The notes beneath the pieces were generated by a model, which was given only the letters and a program-made list of their open reading frames with translations, was not told the DNA's origin and made no database searches. The translations under genes were made by a program, and so were the position numbers. This document shows positions 40,801 to 49,763 of a stretch of 64,000 bases of DNA, in pieces. The stretch comes from Anastatus disparis (taxonomy: Eukaryota; Arthropoda; Insecta; Hymenoptera; Eupelmidae). Every line of letters begins with the position of its first letter. Position 1 is the stretch's first letter. Where the stretch lies: NCBI GenBank assembly GCA_017163975.1, contig JAFFSR010000251.1, positions 4,464,001-4,528,000 of the forward strand. The letters run 5' to 3'.

Positions 40801-43800
40801 AAAACTACAGTTTTATTACCAAATTAAAAGCATGAATGATGTTTTTTTCTTAAAAACCCAAATGCTTTAAATTTCCGTTAATTTTTTTGTCTTTAATTTA
40901 ACCGTCTTATATTTTTAAAAGCACTATAAAAAATTTTTAATCCATAATTTTCTGGATATTTTTATTTAGATTTCTATTTCCTTATGTAATGAAAAATTTA
41001 TTACAAATAGTTCAGAAGATTTTTTTAAATTTTATTAAATTTTTTCCCAGATAACCCTTTGTTAGAACATAATTTTTATTACATTAATGAAGTAATTTAT
41101 ATTCATATTCGTTATATTAGATATTTTCCGTTAGAAATTCAATCCATAAAGTATTAAAAAAATAATCATCATCAAATATATTTAAATTTAGAACATAAAA
41201 AAATGTTATTTAAATATGTGTTTATGAAATTATACAAAAAAAAAAAACAACATATTTTTCTCTTTTACTTCTTTAAAAGCAAAAATAAAAATCAACAGGT
41301 ATTCTATTGGTCGCATTTACTTTACATACCATTCTGGATACTAATGATTTTTCACGGTCCAAATTTTTGGAAATGGTTCGTTGTACCGGGCTTGATATAT
41401 TTGATCGAGCGTATACGCAGATTAGCTTGGGTTCATGCTCAGCGTGGTAAAACTTACATAAGTTCTGGCTTGTTGTTGCCGTCGAGGGTTACGCACCTTG
41501 TCATTAAAAGACCACCGAATTTTGATTTTCGACCTGGCGATTATGTTTTTGTTAATATACCGGTCATCGCTAAATACGAATGGCATCCGTTTACCATCAG
41601 CAGTGCTCCCGAGCAAGAAGGTAAATTTTTATAATATCAATAATAATTTAATCACACATATTTTTTTTACTTTATTTATTCAATATAAGCAAAGCATGAC
41701 GTGCTTTTTACAAAAGTTTGAAAAGTTATCATCAGTCTTTCATTGTAACTTTTTGTTATTGAAAAAAAAAATTTTATTTTATTTAATTCTTATTTAATAA
41801 GCATAGATTGTGCAATTGGTGCATATAACAGGTGTGTTTTGACGAGTGTGAAAGTTGTCACTCTCATTCGGATGGCAATCATAATGTCGCGACACACCTG
41901 GCACGCGCAAATTATATATTATGACTTTTTCAAACGAATCGCGAAAAGCCGCATGCATTCCGAAAATAAAGGAAACTTATTCAAAGTTTCAAGTCGCACA
42001 ATGATACTATAAATATCAGTGCGGAAATATAGTGTTTTACGCACGCTTCTAAAATGTCTAAGACGGTGTGAAAAATTAATGTTTCCCGCGCGTAAAATCT
42101 GCTCAGGAAAAAATTTAACATTAAATAAATCCAACGGTGTATAAAAGTATTATTATCATTATCATTATGTTGTTTTTCATTTATCAGAGTACATGTGGTT
42201 ACATATCCGTGCCGTTGGAGAATGGACCAACAGTCTTTACTCTTATTTCGAAAAGGAACAGCAGAAACTTCATCGAGGCGAGGTTTTGCCCGAAAATTGT
42301 ATGATTAAAAAGACGCCGTAAGATTTCTACTTTTTAATAATTCATTGTATTAAAAAAGAAAAAATGAATAAAATAATAAAACTAAAAATTTCTATAAATT
42401 CAGATGCAAAGTTGTGAAAGAAGTGCCAACGATTATTGAAAAAAATATATCCACCGATTCGCTCGACAAACCAGGTGGCTTAGTAAATCCAGTTTTTATA
42501 CCGGATGAAAAAACGACTTCCTCGTCGAATCCTGCCATAAGTACACCATCGTCTTTCGCAACAGCTTCTGAAAGTAAATAAGTTTGTTTTTTTTCTTTTT
42601 TTAATTTTTATACGGCTATATTTAATTATTATGAATTTAAATGATTGATTTATTTGATGTTTATTCTACTTCAGTAAGTAATACACCAGTTAAAACTCCA
42701 CGTGAAAGAAGATTGCAACAATTGATTGTGGGTAGTAAGATGCCACTTGAAAAATCATTTTCGATGCCCGATATTCAAACTAAGACGAAAAAAAGACAAC
42801 GTATGATGGCGTAAGAATTTGAATTCAATTTATTTATAATTTATTATTTTTCTTTAAATCTACTTATTTCCATTATTGTTTAGTTTATTTCAAATTTTTC
42901 ATTCTTTATCCAAAAGTTATAAAAATATCTCTACATTATACCCTTCCATTTTAACATATAAAAAGCTAGACATAAAGATATTTGAAAACATTTTTTAATA
43001 AAGATTAAAAATCCGGGAAACTGTAATGTCAGCAATTATGTAGAAATTATATAACATCATTTTAAGTCGATATTTTATGAAATTAGTAGTTTTTAATTAT
43101 AATAAGATTATACTTTAATTTGTGTAACATTAAATAGATTACGAGACTACATGAGATCTGAGTCTGAAAAAAGTTTTGACGAATGTACAATTCGTCGAGC
43201 AAGATTGAAATCTCTTGGCTTAGCTTATCTGAGTCCGCAGAATAAATCGTTGGCCCAAAGTTTTCGTTATATGCGCACCAAACCAACGATCATTGCATTC
43301 AAAACTCCAAGTTTGGAAAATTGCGAATACGAGCTTCCTTCATCGGAATCAAAATCAAGTGAGCGTTTATTTTTTTTTTATTTAAACTAAAATTTTTGTT
43401 AAATGTATGCACGATTTTCATCGTAAAAACTTAATTAACATACATTTTAATATAATTTGTTTATTTATTCTTTACTCAAAATTTTGTTATTAATATTGTA
43501 ATCTTGTACCTTATAAATAAAAAATATAAATTATTTTATTTTATTTATTAGAATCTTTGAATTTTAATAATATTAGTTACAGTAAAATTTATAAAACTTT
43601 ATTTGAAATTCAAGGCAAAATTTTTTTATTAATCAGTATTGGTTTTAATTAATAAACAATATAATTATTAAATATAAAAATTTACGCTACTCCAGGTAGT
43701 TCTAATGAGGAACAAAAAACGCCAATTAAAATTTTACCAGAAATCGCTGCCGAAGAAGGTAGAGTTGAAAAAGCTTTTGCTGATAATAAAAGAAAAGTCA

Positions 43801-46800
43801 GCTGCTTCCGAGGTGTGAAATGTGAAATATTTTGTAATTCACCTATGAATTATCCGGTTGGAAAGCCTCTTGAGGTATGTAGTATTATTGATAAATATAA
43901 GGATAAATCAAATAAAATTTATTTTTAATCGATGACAATGAAAAAAAAAAATTAAGATCAACGATATCATTTCTGTAATTACAATGTGCGTTAAAAGTAC
44001 GACAGAATAATAATTTAATAACGTATTTTCAATAATAGAAATTTTTTTCGTTCTTTATAACATTATAGCTATATTAGACTATTATAAAAAATTTAAATTG
44101 TGATATACTCACCTGGAGAGTGTCTGAGATGCAGATCGCAGATCTTATTGAAACTTTGCTATATGTTTTTAAGTAACAAAAAAAGAGTAAAGCTGCAGTT
44201 TTACCATCTATCGCTTCGGAAAACTCAATTTATGTAGTTTTATATTAAGAAAAACCTAAAAAAAAACTTTTCTATTTGAAATTTAAATAATTCAGTCGAG
44301 GGAATTCCTCAATAAATTTTCAATATCTAAAATCAAACTAGAAAAAGTCAGCTTTAATTTGCCGTTTTTTAGGTAAAGAATCACTCATTACGGAACAACG
44401 TTATGCGTTTTTTTTAGCAACAAAAGCGCACTGATTATCGTCTAAATGCGTTGTTTGCTGCTTGACATTAAACAAGCATGCCTTTGGTCCTAATTATTAA
44501 TTCTTTATTCTAAATACGGTGAATTGAAGTTTGCTTACTTTAGCTTTGATTTTAGATATTGAAAATTTATTCGTCATGTCTACGCTGCATTATTACATTT
44601 GATTTAGAAGCTCTTTATTTATATTTTTCTCAAAACAAGACTAAAAATATTCATAACTCGAATATTCCAAACAATCAAACTCCATATCTGCTGTTTTGCT
44701 CATTTTTTGGCACCTAAAAACATGTCTCAAAGTTTCGTCAAAATCTGCGAGCCGCAACTCTGACGCTCTCCTAATTAATTTGATAAAAATAAAAAAATTT
44801 AACTAATTAATTTTTCGACAATAGATTTATTTAGATGGACCATACGGTGCACCATCTAGCCACATATTTCAAGCTCAGCATGCTGTTTTAATAGCTACCG
44901 GTATTGGCGTAACGCCGTTTGCTTCGATTCTACAATCAATTATGCATCGCTATTGGAAAGCAAGGCACACTTGTCCACAATGTACTTTTTCTTGGGCTAG
45001 CGAAATACCTGCTTCGGTTATGAAACTTAGAAAGGTGATTGAAAATTCAAAATTTTTATTTTATTCATAAGTTTGCTCGTAAAAAAAAACAGAGTCGTAA
45101 TTGATTTTTTTAGTGAACGCATTCGTGATTGATAAGATTTTTATTTATCGAAATTATTTTCGATCATTCAAGGATTTGTGAATGGTATTTCTTTCAATAA
45201 ATGTTATTTTTGGGTGAATAAAATTTCTGTTTTTTTTTTCTTTTTAAAATAGACTCTATTTTTCGTCTATAACAAATTATTATTTAACAAATCCAGCGTT
45301 AATTAACAAGCCAATTTTTAATCAATTATTCTTCTCTCCAGTTTGTGCGACTGAATATGTGAAGAAAATTTCATACAATAATTTACTTGAGCAATTGTAT
45401 AGAAAACGGCTAATCATCAGTTTAAACTTTACCCAAGATTACGTTTTTTTTTTTTTAATCTATTGAATATTCATCGGGAGCAAACATTTTTTTACGAACT
45501 AGCAAGATAATATAAATACGAAAATTGATAATAACTCGTTAATTTTTGGTTAACTTGTAAATTGAAAATTATTTTTTATTTTTTATTATAAGAATAAAAT
45601 TATTCGCGAATTTTAATTATTTTTTATTTTATTTTTACTATTAAATTTTTTATGCGCGATAAATAAATAAACGATGAGTATAATTTTAAAATTAGTACGT
45701 CAATTGTAAAAATAACAAATAACATTCTAGCAATGCGAATGCATTATCAACTTTTCAATGTACATGACAATAATTACATGCCAATTTTATTACACGATTA
45801 GCCATTGTACGCGACGTTTAATAAAAATAGCAAATTAAAAGAACATAAAAAAAAAACATTTTTTTTTATCAACTAGTGCCATAGTATATTTTGTTCATTT
45901 TTATGCAGTCATAGAATTACTTTTAAATTTTAAAAATATTGCTTGATTTTCCTTATGTGAAAACAATATTATCGATGAAATTAAAGGAAATGGCTCGCGC
46001 AGATCTTCATAATTTTTAATTCTTTGAGACAAAAAAAATACTTTGAGATATAGTTCTTTAAAATTTTTTAAATCTGCCAAAAAATTCTGGAAAAAAAATA
46101 TATATTGTTGTTCGAACCATACCAAATCCATTGTGATCTTTTTATGTAAACTGTGTTATTTCAAGCAGTAATGATGAAATAGCTCGGTCTACAAACTGTC
46201 GACAAATTTGAAAAAACAAGATATAAAAGTAATAATTTTATACTTTCTAAATGATCACAAGATGCGTACATGTGTAATCGAACATTTAAGAGAGATATTT
46301 AACATAGAGGACAGATACACGAATGCGTGTTTTTTTTTTTAATTTCGAAAATACTTTTTACTGATACTAAAAAATCTCCTATAAATTTCAGATGAAATCT
46401 TTCGATTTTTGCATATTTCAAATCATTGTTGATCGTATTAGGGACTATTTTGCAAAAATTTAAACTTTTACAAATTTTGAAAAATCAGGCTCTAATTTTC
46501 GAAAAATAATCCCTTATCGATGAAGAATGGTTTAAAACAGGCAAAAACAAAAAAATAACATCAGATCAGATTTAATTTGAAATTTTTTAGTGGGGACGTC
46601 ATATTAGCATCTGTAAGCGCACACTATTCAAATCGAAATCAACAAAACGCAAAATTTTATTCTTAAAATGATAATCTACTAATGAAATTCGCAAAACTGA
46701 GATTAAGATAAAAACAGAGCTTTGCGTAAAGTATTATTCATACAGGCATGAAGAAATATTTTTACGTCTAATTGAATATCGTTTAAAATGTAGTTATCAC

Positions 46801-49763
46801 ATTTAATAATAATCATAAGTATATTTTTGGTAATAAATTAAAGAATCTTTTTTTATACGCACTATTCATTGATTTCGAAGTTCATGAAGAACCACCTTAA
46901 ACAACATTATATTTTTGGTATAAAAAAAAATAACAATTTCAGAAATTGCTTTTGTTTCAATATATATATATTTTTTTGTTTAAAAAAAATAAAAAAAAAA
47001 ATAGGTGGACTTTTTCTGGATTAACCGAGACCAGCGTTCGTTCGAGTGGTTTGTCAATTTACTCTCGCAGCTCGAGATGGAACAAGCTGAGCTTGGAGCA
47101 ACAATGGAACGTTTTCTCGAGATGCACATGTATATAACTAGCGCTTTACAAAAGAGCGACATGAAAGCCGTCGGTTTACAACTTGCTCTTGAACTACTGC
47201 ATGAAAAGGTGAGCTTTAATTTTTTTTTTTTTTTTAATATGTTCCAAAGTCAAAAATGTCTTTAACTTAATTTAAAAATCATGCTAAAAAATCTCTTTCA
47301 CAAATATTGAATATTTAAACGATAATCTTTAACAAAATTGATAAAAAATTTCAATATTCTTGATGACAATGAAACGACATTTTCGTTATCCCATTTCGTC
47401 CCAAGATGATATTTAACTGTCAATGGATTTTAGGCAAAACTATTAAAAATAAACGGCGTATCAACTTCCCGTCAATAATTAACTTTAAATTCTAATCCTA
47501 AAACCTGCTAAAACCCATCGACAGTAAAATGCCCGCTTATTGGGACGGAACGGGTTAATTTAACATGTTAAATGATGAATTAATTTTTAAACTTTAATTT
47601 CCAATGAAATAAAATACAAGTGTATTTTCCAATAATTTTTTCATAAATAATCATCATCCTTGAATTCTATTAAATGGAAAATTACATCGAATCGTCGGTA
47701 TTTCACGCAAAATGTTGATTTTCCCAGAAAACTTAACTTGCTTTCTGTGAATGCGTTAGCCATACTTATCTTCTAAAACTCATTTATCATTTGAACGAGC
47801 AAGCAATAATTAAGCTGACAATTTTCCTCGTAAATAAATTACATTTAATTTCCTAGATTATTACGAAGAAAAAGATAAAAATTTTAAAAGCACATTTAAA
47901 ATAGGGGAGAGCCGGGTTAAAAGTATAACAGGGGTAAGAATTAACAGTCAATTCATAGCGACTCAAACAGTCCTACAGGTTCTGTAGTTGACTTAATACG
48001 TTTAATATAATAGCAGAGAAAAAACGTGCGTTGGAGAGATTTTTTTGACAGAAACTAGAAAATTTTCACCTACTTAAATGCTTGTTTTTTTTATTTCATT
48101 CGATGCAATTAATTAGAATTAAAATTATTTTATGTTGATCTACTCTAAAAATAATTTTAATAACCGCATTATTTTTTTAAGAATTATTTTTAAATATTTT
48201 TTTAACGATATTTTTTTTAAAAATGTGTCTGCTGGGGCAAGTATTAACAAATCTTTGGGGCAAATATTAATACTGTTAAACGAATGACCAAATGCGATAA
48301 ACATAAAATTAATTTAATAAAGACTTTACTGAAATCTTTTTCATAACATTATATGATGTTTCTGTTATAATTTTTGTTGTTTCTAGTTATAATTTTTCTA
48401 TAAGACAAAAATTGATGTTATTTTTACTTTCAAAAAAGTTAAAAAAATCATTTTTTCATATTTTGTTAAAATTTTATTTTTTATAATTTGTTTGTTATTT
48501 GGATATACATTAAAAAGTATATAATTTTTGTTTACATTAATTAAATACCTGTATTTATTATTTAATTGCATTTTTATAATAAAAAAAATGCTATGTTAAT
48601 ACTTACTCCGAACGTGGGGCAAATGTTAGCACGGTAACTTTTTTAATGAATTATCTCTCAAAAAAAATCTACACTGTTAAAAAAAATTGAATTTAGCTTC
48701 CAGTACATTCATGAAATTTATATTTTTACTTTAAATTTCATGCAAATTTACATTAAAATTACGGTAAAATTATTAATTTTCATGTACATGCTTGAAGCAA
48801 GCTTCCAGTTTTGCATTAAATTTGCATTAAATTTCATGTTTTTTTTAACAGTGTATTGATGATTTTTTAAAAATTCTTGCACTAAATCATAGCTGAAGTA
48901 AATCACTAACATGCATGATAGGAAGGATACTAAAAAAATACGTAGATTAAAAAATAGAGATATATTTTTTTAAAAAGTGTTAATACTAGCCCCGCTCCTC
49001 CCCTGCATATGAATTTTGAAAATTATTAATAAAAGTATATAGTTATATCGCGTACATAAAAAAAGTATGACACGCTTTTAAACGAATCTTGTTTAGCGTA
49101 AACAAAAACATAAAAGATTTAATAATGATGAAAAAAGCATAAGTTAATTGAACGAGATTAACTTATTTAGTGACGCATTTTAATTAATTTAAAGTTTTAC
49201 GATCTTTTTTTTTTCTGCCCAAAACTTGAATCTCTTTATAAAGTGTTGCTCTCAATCCAAGGGTTATAAAAAACGGAAAGAGAAATTATCTGAAAATTCG
49301 AGAAATCGGTTAATTCTTTTGCTTTTATATTTTAATCTTCATTTACCTAGCAGCTGCAATTAACTTGCATTAATAAAACCGAGATAAAAAGTTTTATATA
49401 TAAATATACATGCGCTTTCTTAAAGTGTAATTCTCAGTAGCGAGCTTAACGTTTATGCTTGTACCATTTGTATATGCAATTATCTTAATTAGTTTGGTAG
49501 AATAATAATTAAAAAGCAAAAAAAAAAAAAAAGAATAAATAAACGATGAATTTCTATGTTTACAGGAGAAACGGGATCTCATTACAGGATTAAAGACCCG
49601 CACAAATGCCGGCAGACCAAACTGGGACAAGGTCTTTAAGCAGTTGCAGGATCGGAAAAAAGGAAAGGTTACTGTATTTTATTGCGGACCGCCGCAGCTC
49701 GCGCGTATTCTTAGATACAAATGCGATCAATTTGGCTTTAACTTCCGCAAGGAATCTTTTTAA
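7855..49763 (+). CDS. NOX5: NADPH oxidase 5 (Ca2+-dependent), 19 coding exons, 1130 aa
   Basis: This gene encodes a membrane flavocytochrome that moves electrons from cytosolic NADPH through FAD and two haems to O2, making superoxide in response to Ca2+. Exons: 7855-8079, 29461-29555, 29678-29789, 30735-30832, 30926-31046, 31735-31885, 33191-33401, 33974-34200, 35075-35263, 36968-37161, 41299-41620, 42188-42317, 42404-42573, 42675-42810, 43138-43358, 43696-43874, 44825-45034, 47005-47208, 49566-49763. All join in frame between GT and AG. EF-hand loops are near residues 86-97, 154-165 (degenerate, Gln at position 12), 229-240 and 265-276. Haem ligand pairs are H454/H468 and H547/H560, with the family's 14 and 13 spacing. 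The FAD motif HPFTISSAPE is at 637-646, NADPH motifs are DGPYG (931), GIGVTPF (953) and CGPP (1105), and the chain ends in Phe. About 285 residues separate the FAD motif from DGPYG. Exon 1 precedes a 21.4 kb intron. Two other genes lie in introns 1 and 10. Confidence 0.96.
8080..14862. other. NOX5 intron 1, first part: no gene seen
   Basis: AT-rich intron sequence with A/T homopolymers, an (AT)n run at 11822-11848 and no reading frame with recognisable protein features. A comparatively GC-rich island lies at about 12560-12700. The donor at 8080 reads GTACGT. Confidence 0.6.
11822..11848. repeat. (AT)n microsatellite
   Basis: An uninterrupted run of alternating A and T in NOX5 intron 1. Confidence 0.95.
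14863..15092. mobile_element. MITE with AAATGACTGTTAAAA ends
   Basis: The left end AAATGACTGTTAAAAAAT and the right end TTTTAACAGTCATTTT are inverted copies flanking about 200 bases of A/T-rich filler. It is non-coding. No secure target duplication could be read. Confidence 0.6.
15735..16140. repeat. Degenerate GATGGAT/ATCCATC minisatellite that inverts midway
   Basis: The first part (about 15735-15860) is full of GATGGAT, GATGAG and GATTGATGA-like words. From about 15870 to 16140 the complementary words ATCCATC, CATCAA and CCATCGAT dominate. The unit is short, about 8-12 bases, and poorly conserved. The block lies directly before the three-hairpin element. Confidence 0.75.
16166..16530. mobile_element. 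Foldback-type element with three successive hairpins
   Basis: The outer ends AAATAGTATATTATACACC and GGTACGTAATATACTATTT are roughly inverted. Inside are three separate inverted repeats: about 16192-16278 (AATAAGCAAAGTATGCC against GGCATGCTTTACTTATT), about 16300-16390 (ATTTTCCATCAC against GTGATGGAAAAT, with GGAAACA against TGTTTCC), and about 16395-16510 (ACCTGCGGGGGAAAC against GTTTCCTCCCGCAGGT, with TAGCACGCGT against ACGCGTGCTA). It is far more GC-rich than its surroundings. Open frames across it are by-products of the palindromes. Confidence 0.75.
16795..18149 (+). pseudogene. Copia pol fragment (reverse transcriptase, RNase H), broken
   Basis: The fragment resembles the C-terminal half of a Copia polyprotein. 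The reverse-transcriptase signature DVKTAFLNGEL is read in one frame from about 16827. A single-base break near 16990 moves the reading to the frame that carries LLYVDN (17089-17100) and the NLGEPKNFLGM region. A second break near 17583 moves it to the RNase H frame, with TDASFKD, TLSTCQAEYLA and the LADIMTKPLP tail, stopping at 18149. The usual catalytic YVDD of this family reads YVDN here (second Asp replaced by Asn). Two frame breaks and a changed active-site residue indicate a dead copy. Confidence 0.9.
18386..18624 (+). repeat. Copia 3' LTR
   Basis: The repeat starts TGTAAGGT immediately after a polypurine tract and ends ACCTTGCA, giving the short terminal inversion and TG...CA borders typical of LTRs. 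It is 239 bp long. No matching 5' LTR is present in the window, so the borders rest on these signatures and the position after pol. Confidence 0.7.
18746..23947 (-). CDS. GH1 beta-glucosidase / myrosinase-like protein, 7 exons, 494 aa, nested in NOX5 intron 1
   Basis: This gene encodes a secreted family-1 glycoside hydrolase, the insect clade that includes beta-glucosidases, lactase-like enzymes and aphid or beetle myrosinases. Exons in transcript order: 23947-23797, 22259-22126, 22045-21712, 21583-21241, 19414-19264, 19199-18958, 18875-18746; all phases close. Residues 1-21 form a signal peptide. Seen in order: AFQVEGAWN (glycone Gln42), HYRFSISWSR (98), HWDHPQSL (145), TLNEP with acid/base Glu190, KYRCLHN, and ITENG with nucleophile Glu397. 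Both catalytic glutamates are present and 494 aa is the normal family length. Near the C-terminus the usual FEW glycone motif reads FEF. The substrate cannot be decided from sequence. The gene is antisense inside NOX5. Intron 4 contains a piggyBac-like element and a MITE. Confidence 0.95.
19461..20168. mobile_element. Non-autonomous piggyBac-like element (708 bp) in glucosidase intron 4
   Basis: It is flanked on both sides by TTAA (19457-19460 and 20169-20172), the target duplication diagnostic of the piggyBac superfamily. The ends begin CCCCGAGAGGACCGAAATAA and, inverted from the right, CCCTTAGAAGACCGGACTAA, followed on both sides by a GCGCTAT/GCTATG-like motif. It has no recognisable transposase. 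A segment near 19571-19630 resembles 5S rRNA. A 76-residue minus-strand frame at 19616-19843 is not recognised. Confidence 0.8.
19566..19630 (+). pseudogene. 5S rRNA-like segment inside the piggyBac-like element
   Basis: The stretch contains CCGATCAACGAAATTAAGC, then AGCGGTGGACGCGG, then TTATTTAGATG. These match the order and spacing of the internal control region of animal 5S rRNA (CCGATCACCGAAATTAAGC, AGCGTCGGGCGCGG, TTAGTACTTAGATG) with scattered substitutions. The 5' third and 3' end of 5S rRNA are not recognisable, so this is a fragment. It could be a 5S-derived SINE head or a captured pseudogene. Identity is from memory of the conserved 5S core. Confidence 0.7.
20556..20683. repeat. CA-rich alternating purine-pyrimidine tract
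   Basis: About 130 bases of interrupted CACACA, ACATACATAC and CACGCG words with no longer unit, in glucosidase intron 4. Confidence 0.8.
20775..20947. mobile_element. MITE with GTGACC ends
   Basis: The left end GTGACCGGATTGAAACTTAA and the inverted right end GTGACCAGATGGAGACTTAA match. The inversion continues through AACAGTTATTTACAG against AACAGTTATCTACTG. It is 173 bp, non-coding, and lies in glucosidase intron 4. Confidence 0.8.
23147..23515. mobile_element. Dispersed repeat, GTGGCCACTTTATTAACT family, copy 1
   Basis: The left arm TCACTTTATTGACTCGAAAA is followed by AGCGGGCCGG. The right arm reads AAGTTAATAAAGTGGCCAC at about 23347-23365. Beyond it is a second inverted block at about 23400-23515 with GGGAGCAAA, CTCCCCTCGCTTCGCTTCGC and CGGGAGAAATATACGACTTT. 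Similar copies occur at about 26650-27095 and 34395-34790, with fragments at 28080 and 61745. It lies in glucosidase intron 1 and NOX5 intron 1. It is non-coding and of unknown superfamily. Confidence 0.65.
24931..24966 (-). promoter_or_regulatory. Candidate CCAAT box plus NRF-1-like palindrome
   Basis: GATTGG (an inverted CCAAT box) is followed 13 bases later by TGCGCATGCGTGCA, close to the NRF-1 consensus. It stands out in the AT-rich surroundings, about 1 kb upstream of the glucosidase start codon on that gene's strand. It could be a promoter for that gene, an internal NOX5 enhancer, or part of an unrecognised repeat. Confidence 0.35.
25458..25624. mobile_element. MITE, CCCTGG-terminal family, copy 2
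   Basis: The inverted arms TAGAAAATAAACCATTTTTT and its complement surround a core with ATGGCACTTATCTAGAAATT on both sides. The right end is CTACCAGGG; the left CCCTGG is lost. The inner arm sequence matches the element at 4859-5066. Confidence 0.8.
26650..27095. mobile_element. Dispersed repeat, GTGGCCACTTTATTAACT family, copy 2
   Basis: The left arm contains TTCCTATCTCAACTATAATG, then GCCATTTTATAAACTCGAAA. The right arm from about 26938 is its inverted relative, with CAGTTAATAAAATAGCTACT and GTCAAGATAGGAA. The tail carries TAAAGTCGCATATTTCTC, shared with the copy near 34400. It lies in NOX5 intron 1. Confidence 0.65.
27096..29460. other. NOX5 intron 1, final part: no gene seen
   Basis: AT-rich sequence with a fragment of the GTGGCC dispersed repeat near 28080-28110. 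Short frames at 27323-27562 and 28895-29098 show no family motif. The intron ends TTTTTCAG at 29460. Confidence 0.55.
33690..33917. mobile_element. piggyBac-like MITE (228 bp) with TTAA target site
   Basis: The element starts CCCTTTCGATACC and ends ATGAAAGGG, with TTAA directly outside both ends (33686-33689 and 33918-33921). The core is non-coding. It is inserted in NOX5 intron 7, about 50 bases before exon 8. Confidence 0.85.
34395..34790. mobile_element. Dispersed repeat, GTGGCCACTTTATTAACT family, copy 3
   Basis: The first part is an inverted block with TTAAAGTCGCATATTTCTTC and AAGAAATAGACTTTACTAC plus AAGCGAGGCGAAGC. It is followed by paired arms TTAACAGTGGCCACCTTATT (about 34542) and GTAGAGTGGCCATTATTGTT (about 34758). 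Compared with copies 1 and 2 the order of blocks is reversed. It lies in NOX5 intron 8. Confidence 0.65.
38004..38190. mobile_element. MITE with CCCGT ends in NOX5 intron 10
   Basis: The left end CCCGTGAAAAAATGATTTTC and the inverted right end CCCGTCTGAAAATAATTTC continue into shared ATATAATCATATA and ACGTAG. It is 187 bp and non-coding. Confidence 0.8.
39108..40007 (+). CDS. Intronless BTB/POZ protein (SPOP/TDPOZ-like), 299 aa, nested in NOX5 intron 10
   Basis: This is a single open frame with no introns. Residues 1-125 are weakly like a MATH substrate-binding domain but lack clear signatures. Residues about 132-235 form a BTB/POZ domain, with FSDVVFVVDSKEFKCHRAIL (142-161), SARSEVFHKML and a core ending FLYTEKEPDL. 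Residues 236-299 look like the BACK-type tail of SPOP proteins. Family members link substrates to Cullin-3 ubiquitin ligase through BTB and MATH; that function is inferred from the family. The start at 39108 is the first Met, and the stop is TGA at 40005-40007. It is transcribed in the same direction as NOX5 and resembles a retrocopy expanded from an SPOP-like parent. AATAAA lies about 100 bases past the stop. Confidence 0.9.
   Translation: MENNIENCVKYVVVNPLDASLFYIINDPDNSFNFQLSLTYDNDFFEHKFSFELLKCEYKGDIVIHMDSLVKLENNECHILINKKWNNPALSDKDKIVKACITKSESNVTKKDCLFIIIQIYKKVLPSKLSNDLDVLLKSENFSDVVFVVDSKEFKCHRAILSARSEVFHKMLTIDMMEKVNRRIEITDIEPLIFEELLNFLYTEKEPDLDSSKMGMLLFAAEKYNIQNLKSLCFKKICANLSIDNALDVLIKADLMNSLEAKSKAIDFINANRNEIAKTEEFESMIKSHVHLLADIFRG
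40108..40113 (+). terminator. Polyadenylation signal for the nested BTB gene
   Basis: AATAAA lies about 100 bases after the BTB stop codon, in an A/T-rich tail. Confidence 0.5.
44115..44771. mobile_element. Inverted-repeat element with GGAGAG ends in NOX5 intron 16
   Basis: The left end GGAGAGTGTCTGAGATGCAG and the inverted right end GGAGAGCGTCAGAGTTGCGG align. The inversion continues through CGCAGAT, GAAACTTTG and ATGTTTTTA for over 100 bases on each side. It is about 657 bp with no protein motif. No clear target duplication was found. Confidence 0.75.
47390..47554. mobile_element. piggyBac-like MITE (165 bp) in NOX5 intron 18
   Basis: The left arm CCCATTTCGTCCCAAGATGA and the inverted right arm CCCGTTCCGTCCCAATAAGC continue through ACTGTCAATGGATTTTAG. 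The right flank is TTAA and the left flank TTAT, a probable one-base decay of the TTAA duplication. Confidence 0.75.
47903..49004. mobile_element. Non-autonomous DNA transposon, AGGGGAG ends, in NOX5 intron 18
   Basis: The left end AGGGGAGAGCCGGGTTAAAA and the inverted right end AGGGGAGGAGCGGGGCTAGT match imperfectly. Internal words GGGGCAAGTATTAACA and GGGGCAAATATTAATACTG recur. There is no transposase frame. A smaller element is nested at 48670-48855. Confidence 0.65.
48670..48855. mobile_element. Nested MITE with TACACTGTTAAAAAAA ends
   Basis: The left TACACTGTTAAAAAAA and right TTTTTTTAACAGTGTA are inverted, with TA at both outer edges. The interior is also partly palindromic, with GCTTCCAG, CATGAAATTT and AAATTTCATG. 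It lies wholly inside the larger AGGGGAG element. Confidence 0.75.

Noticed and set aside
41829..41901. Small MITE with CAGGTGTGT ends in NOX5 intron 11
   Set aside because: Only about 9 bases at each end are inverted and the interior pairing is weak, so chance cannot be excluded.
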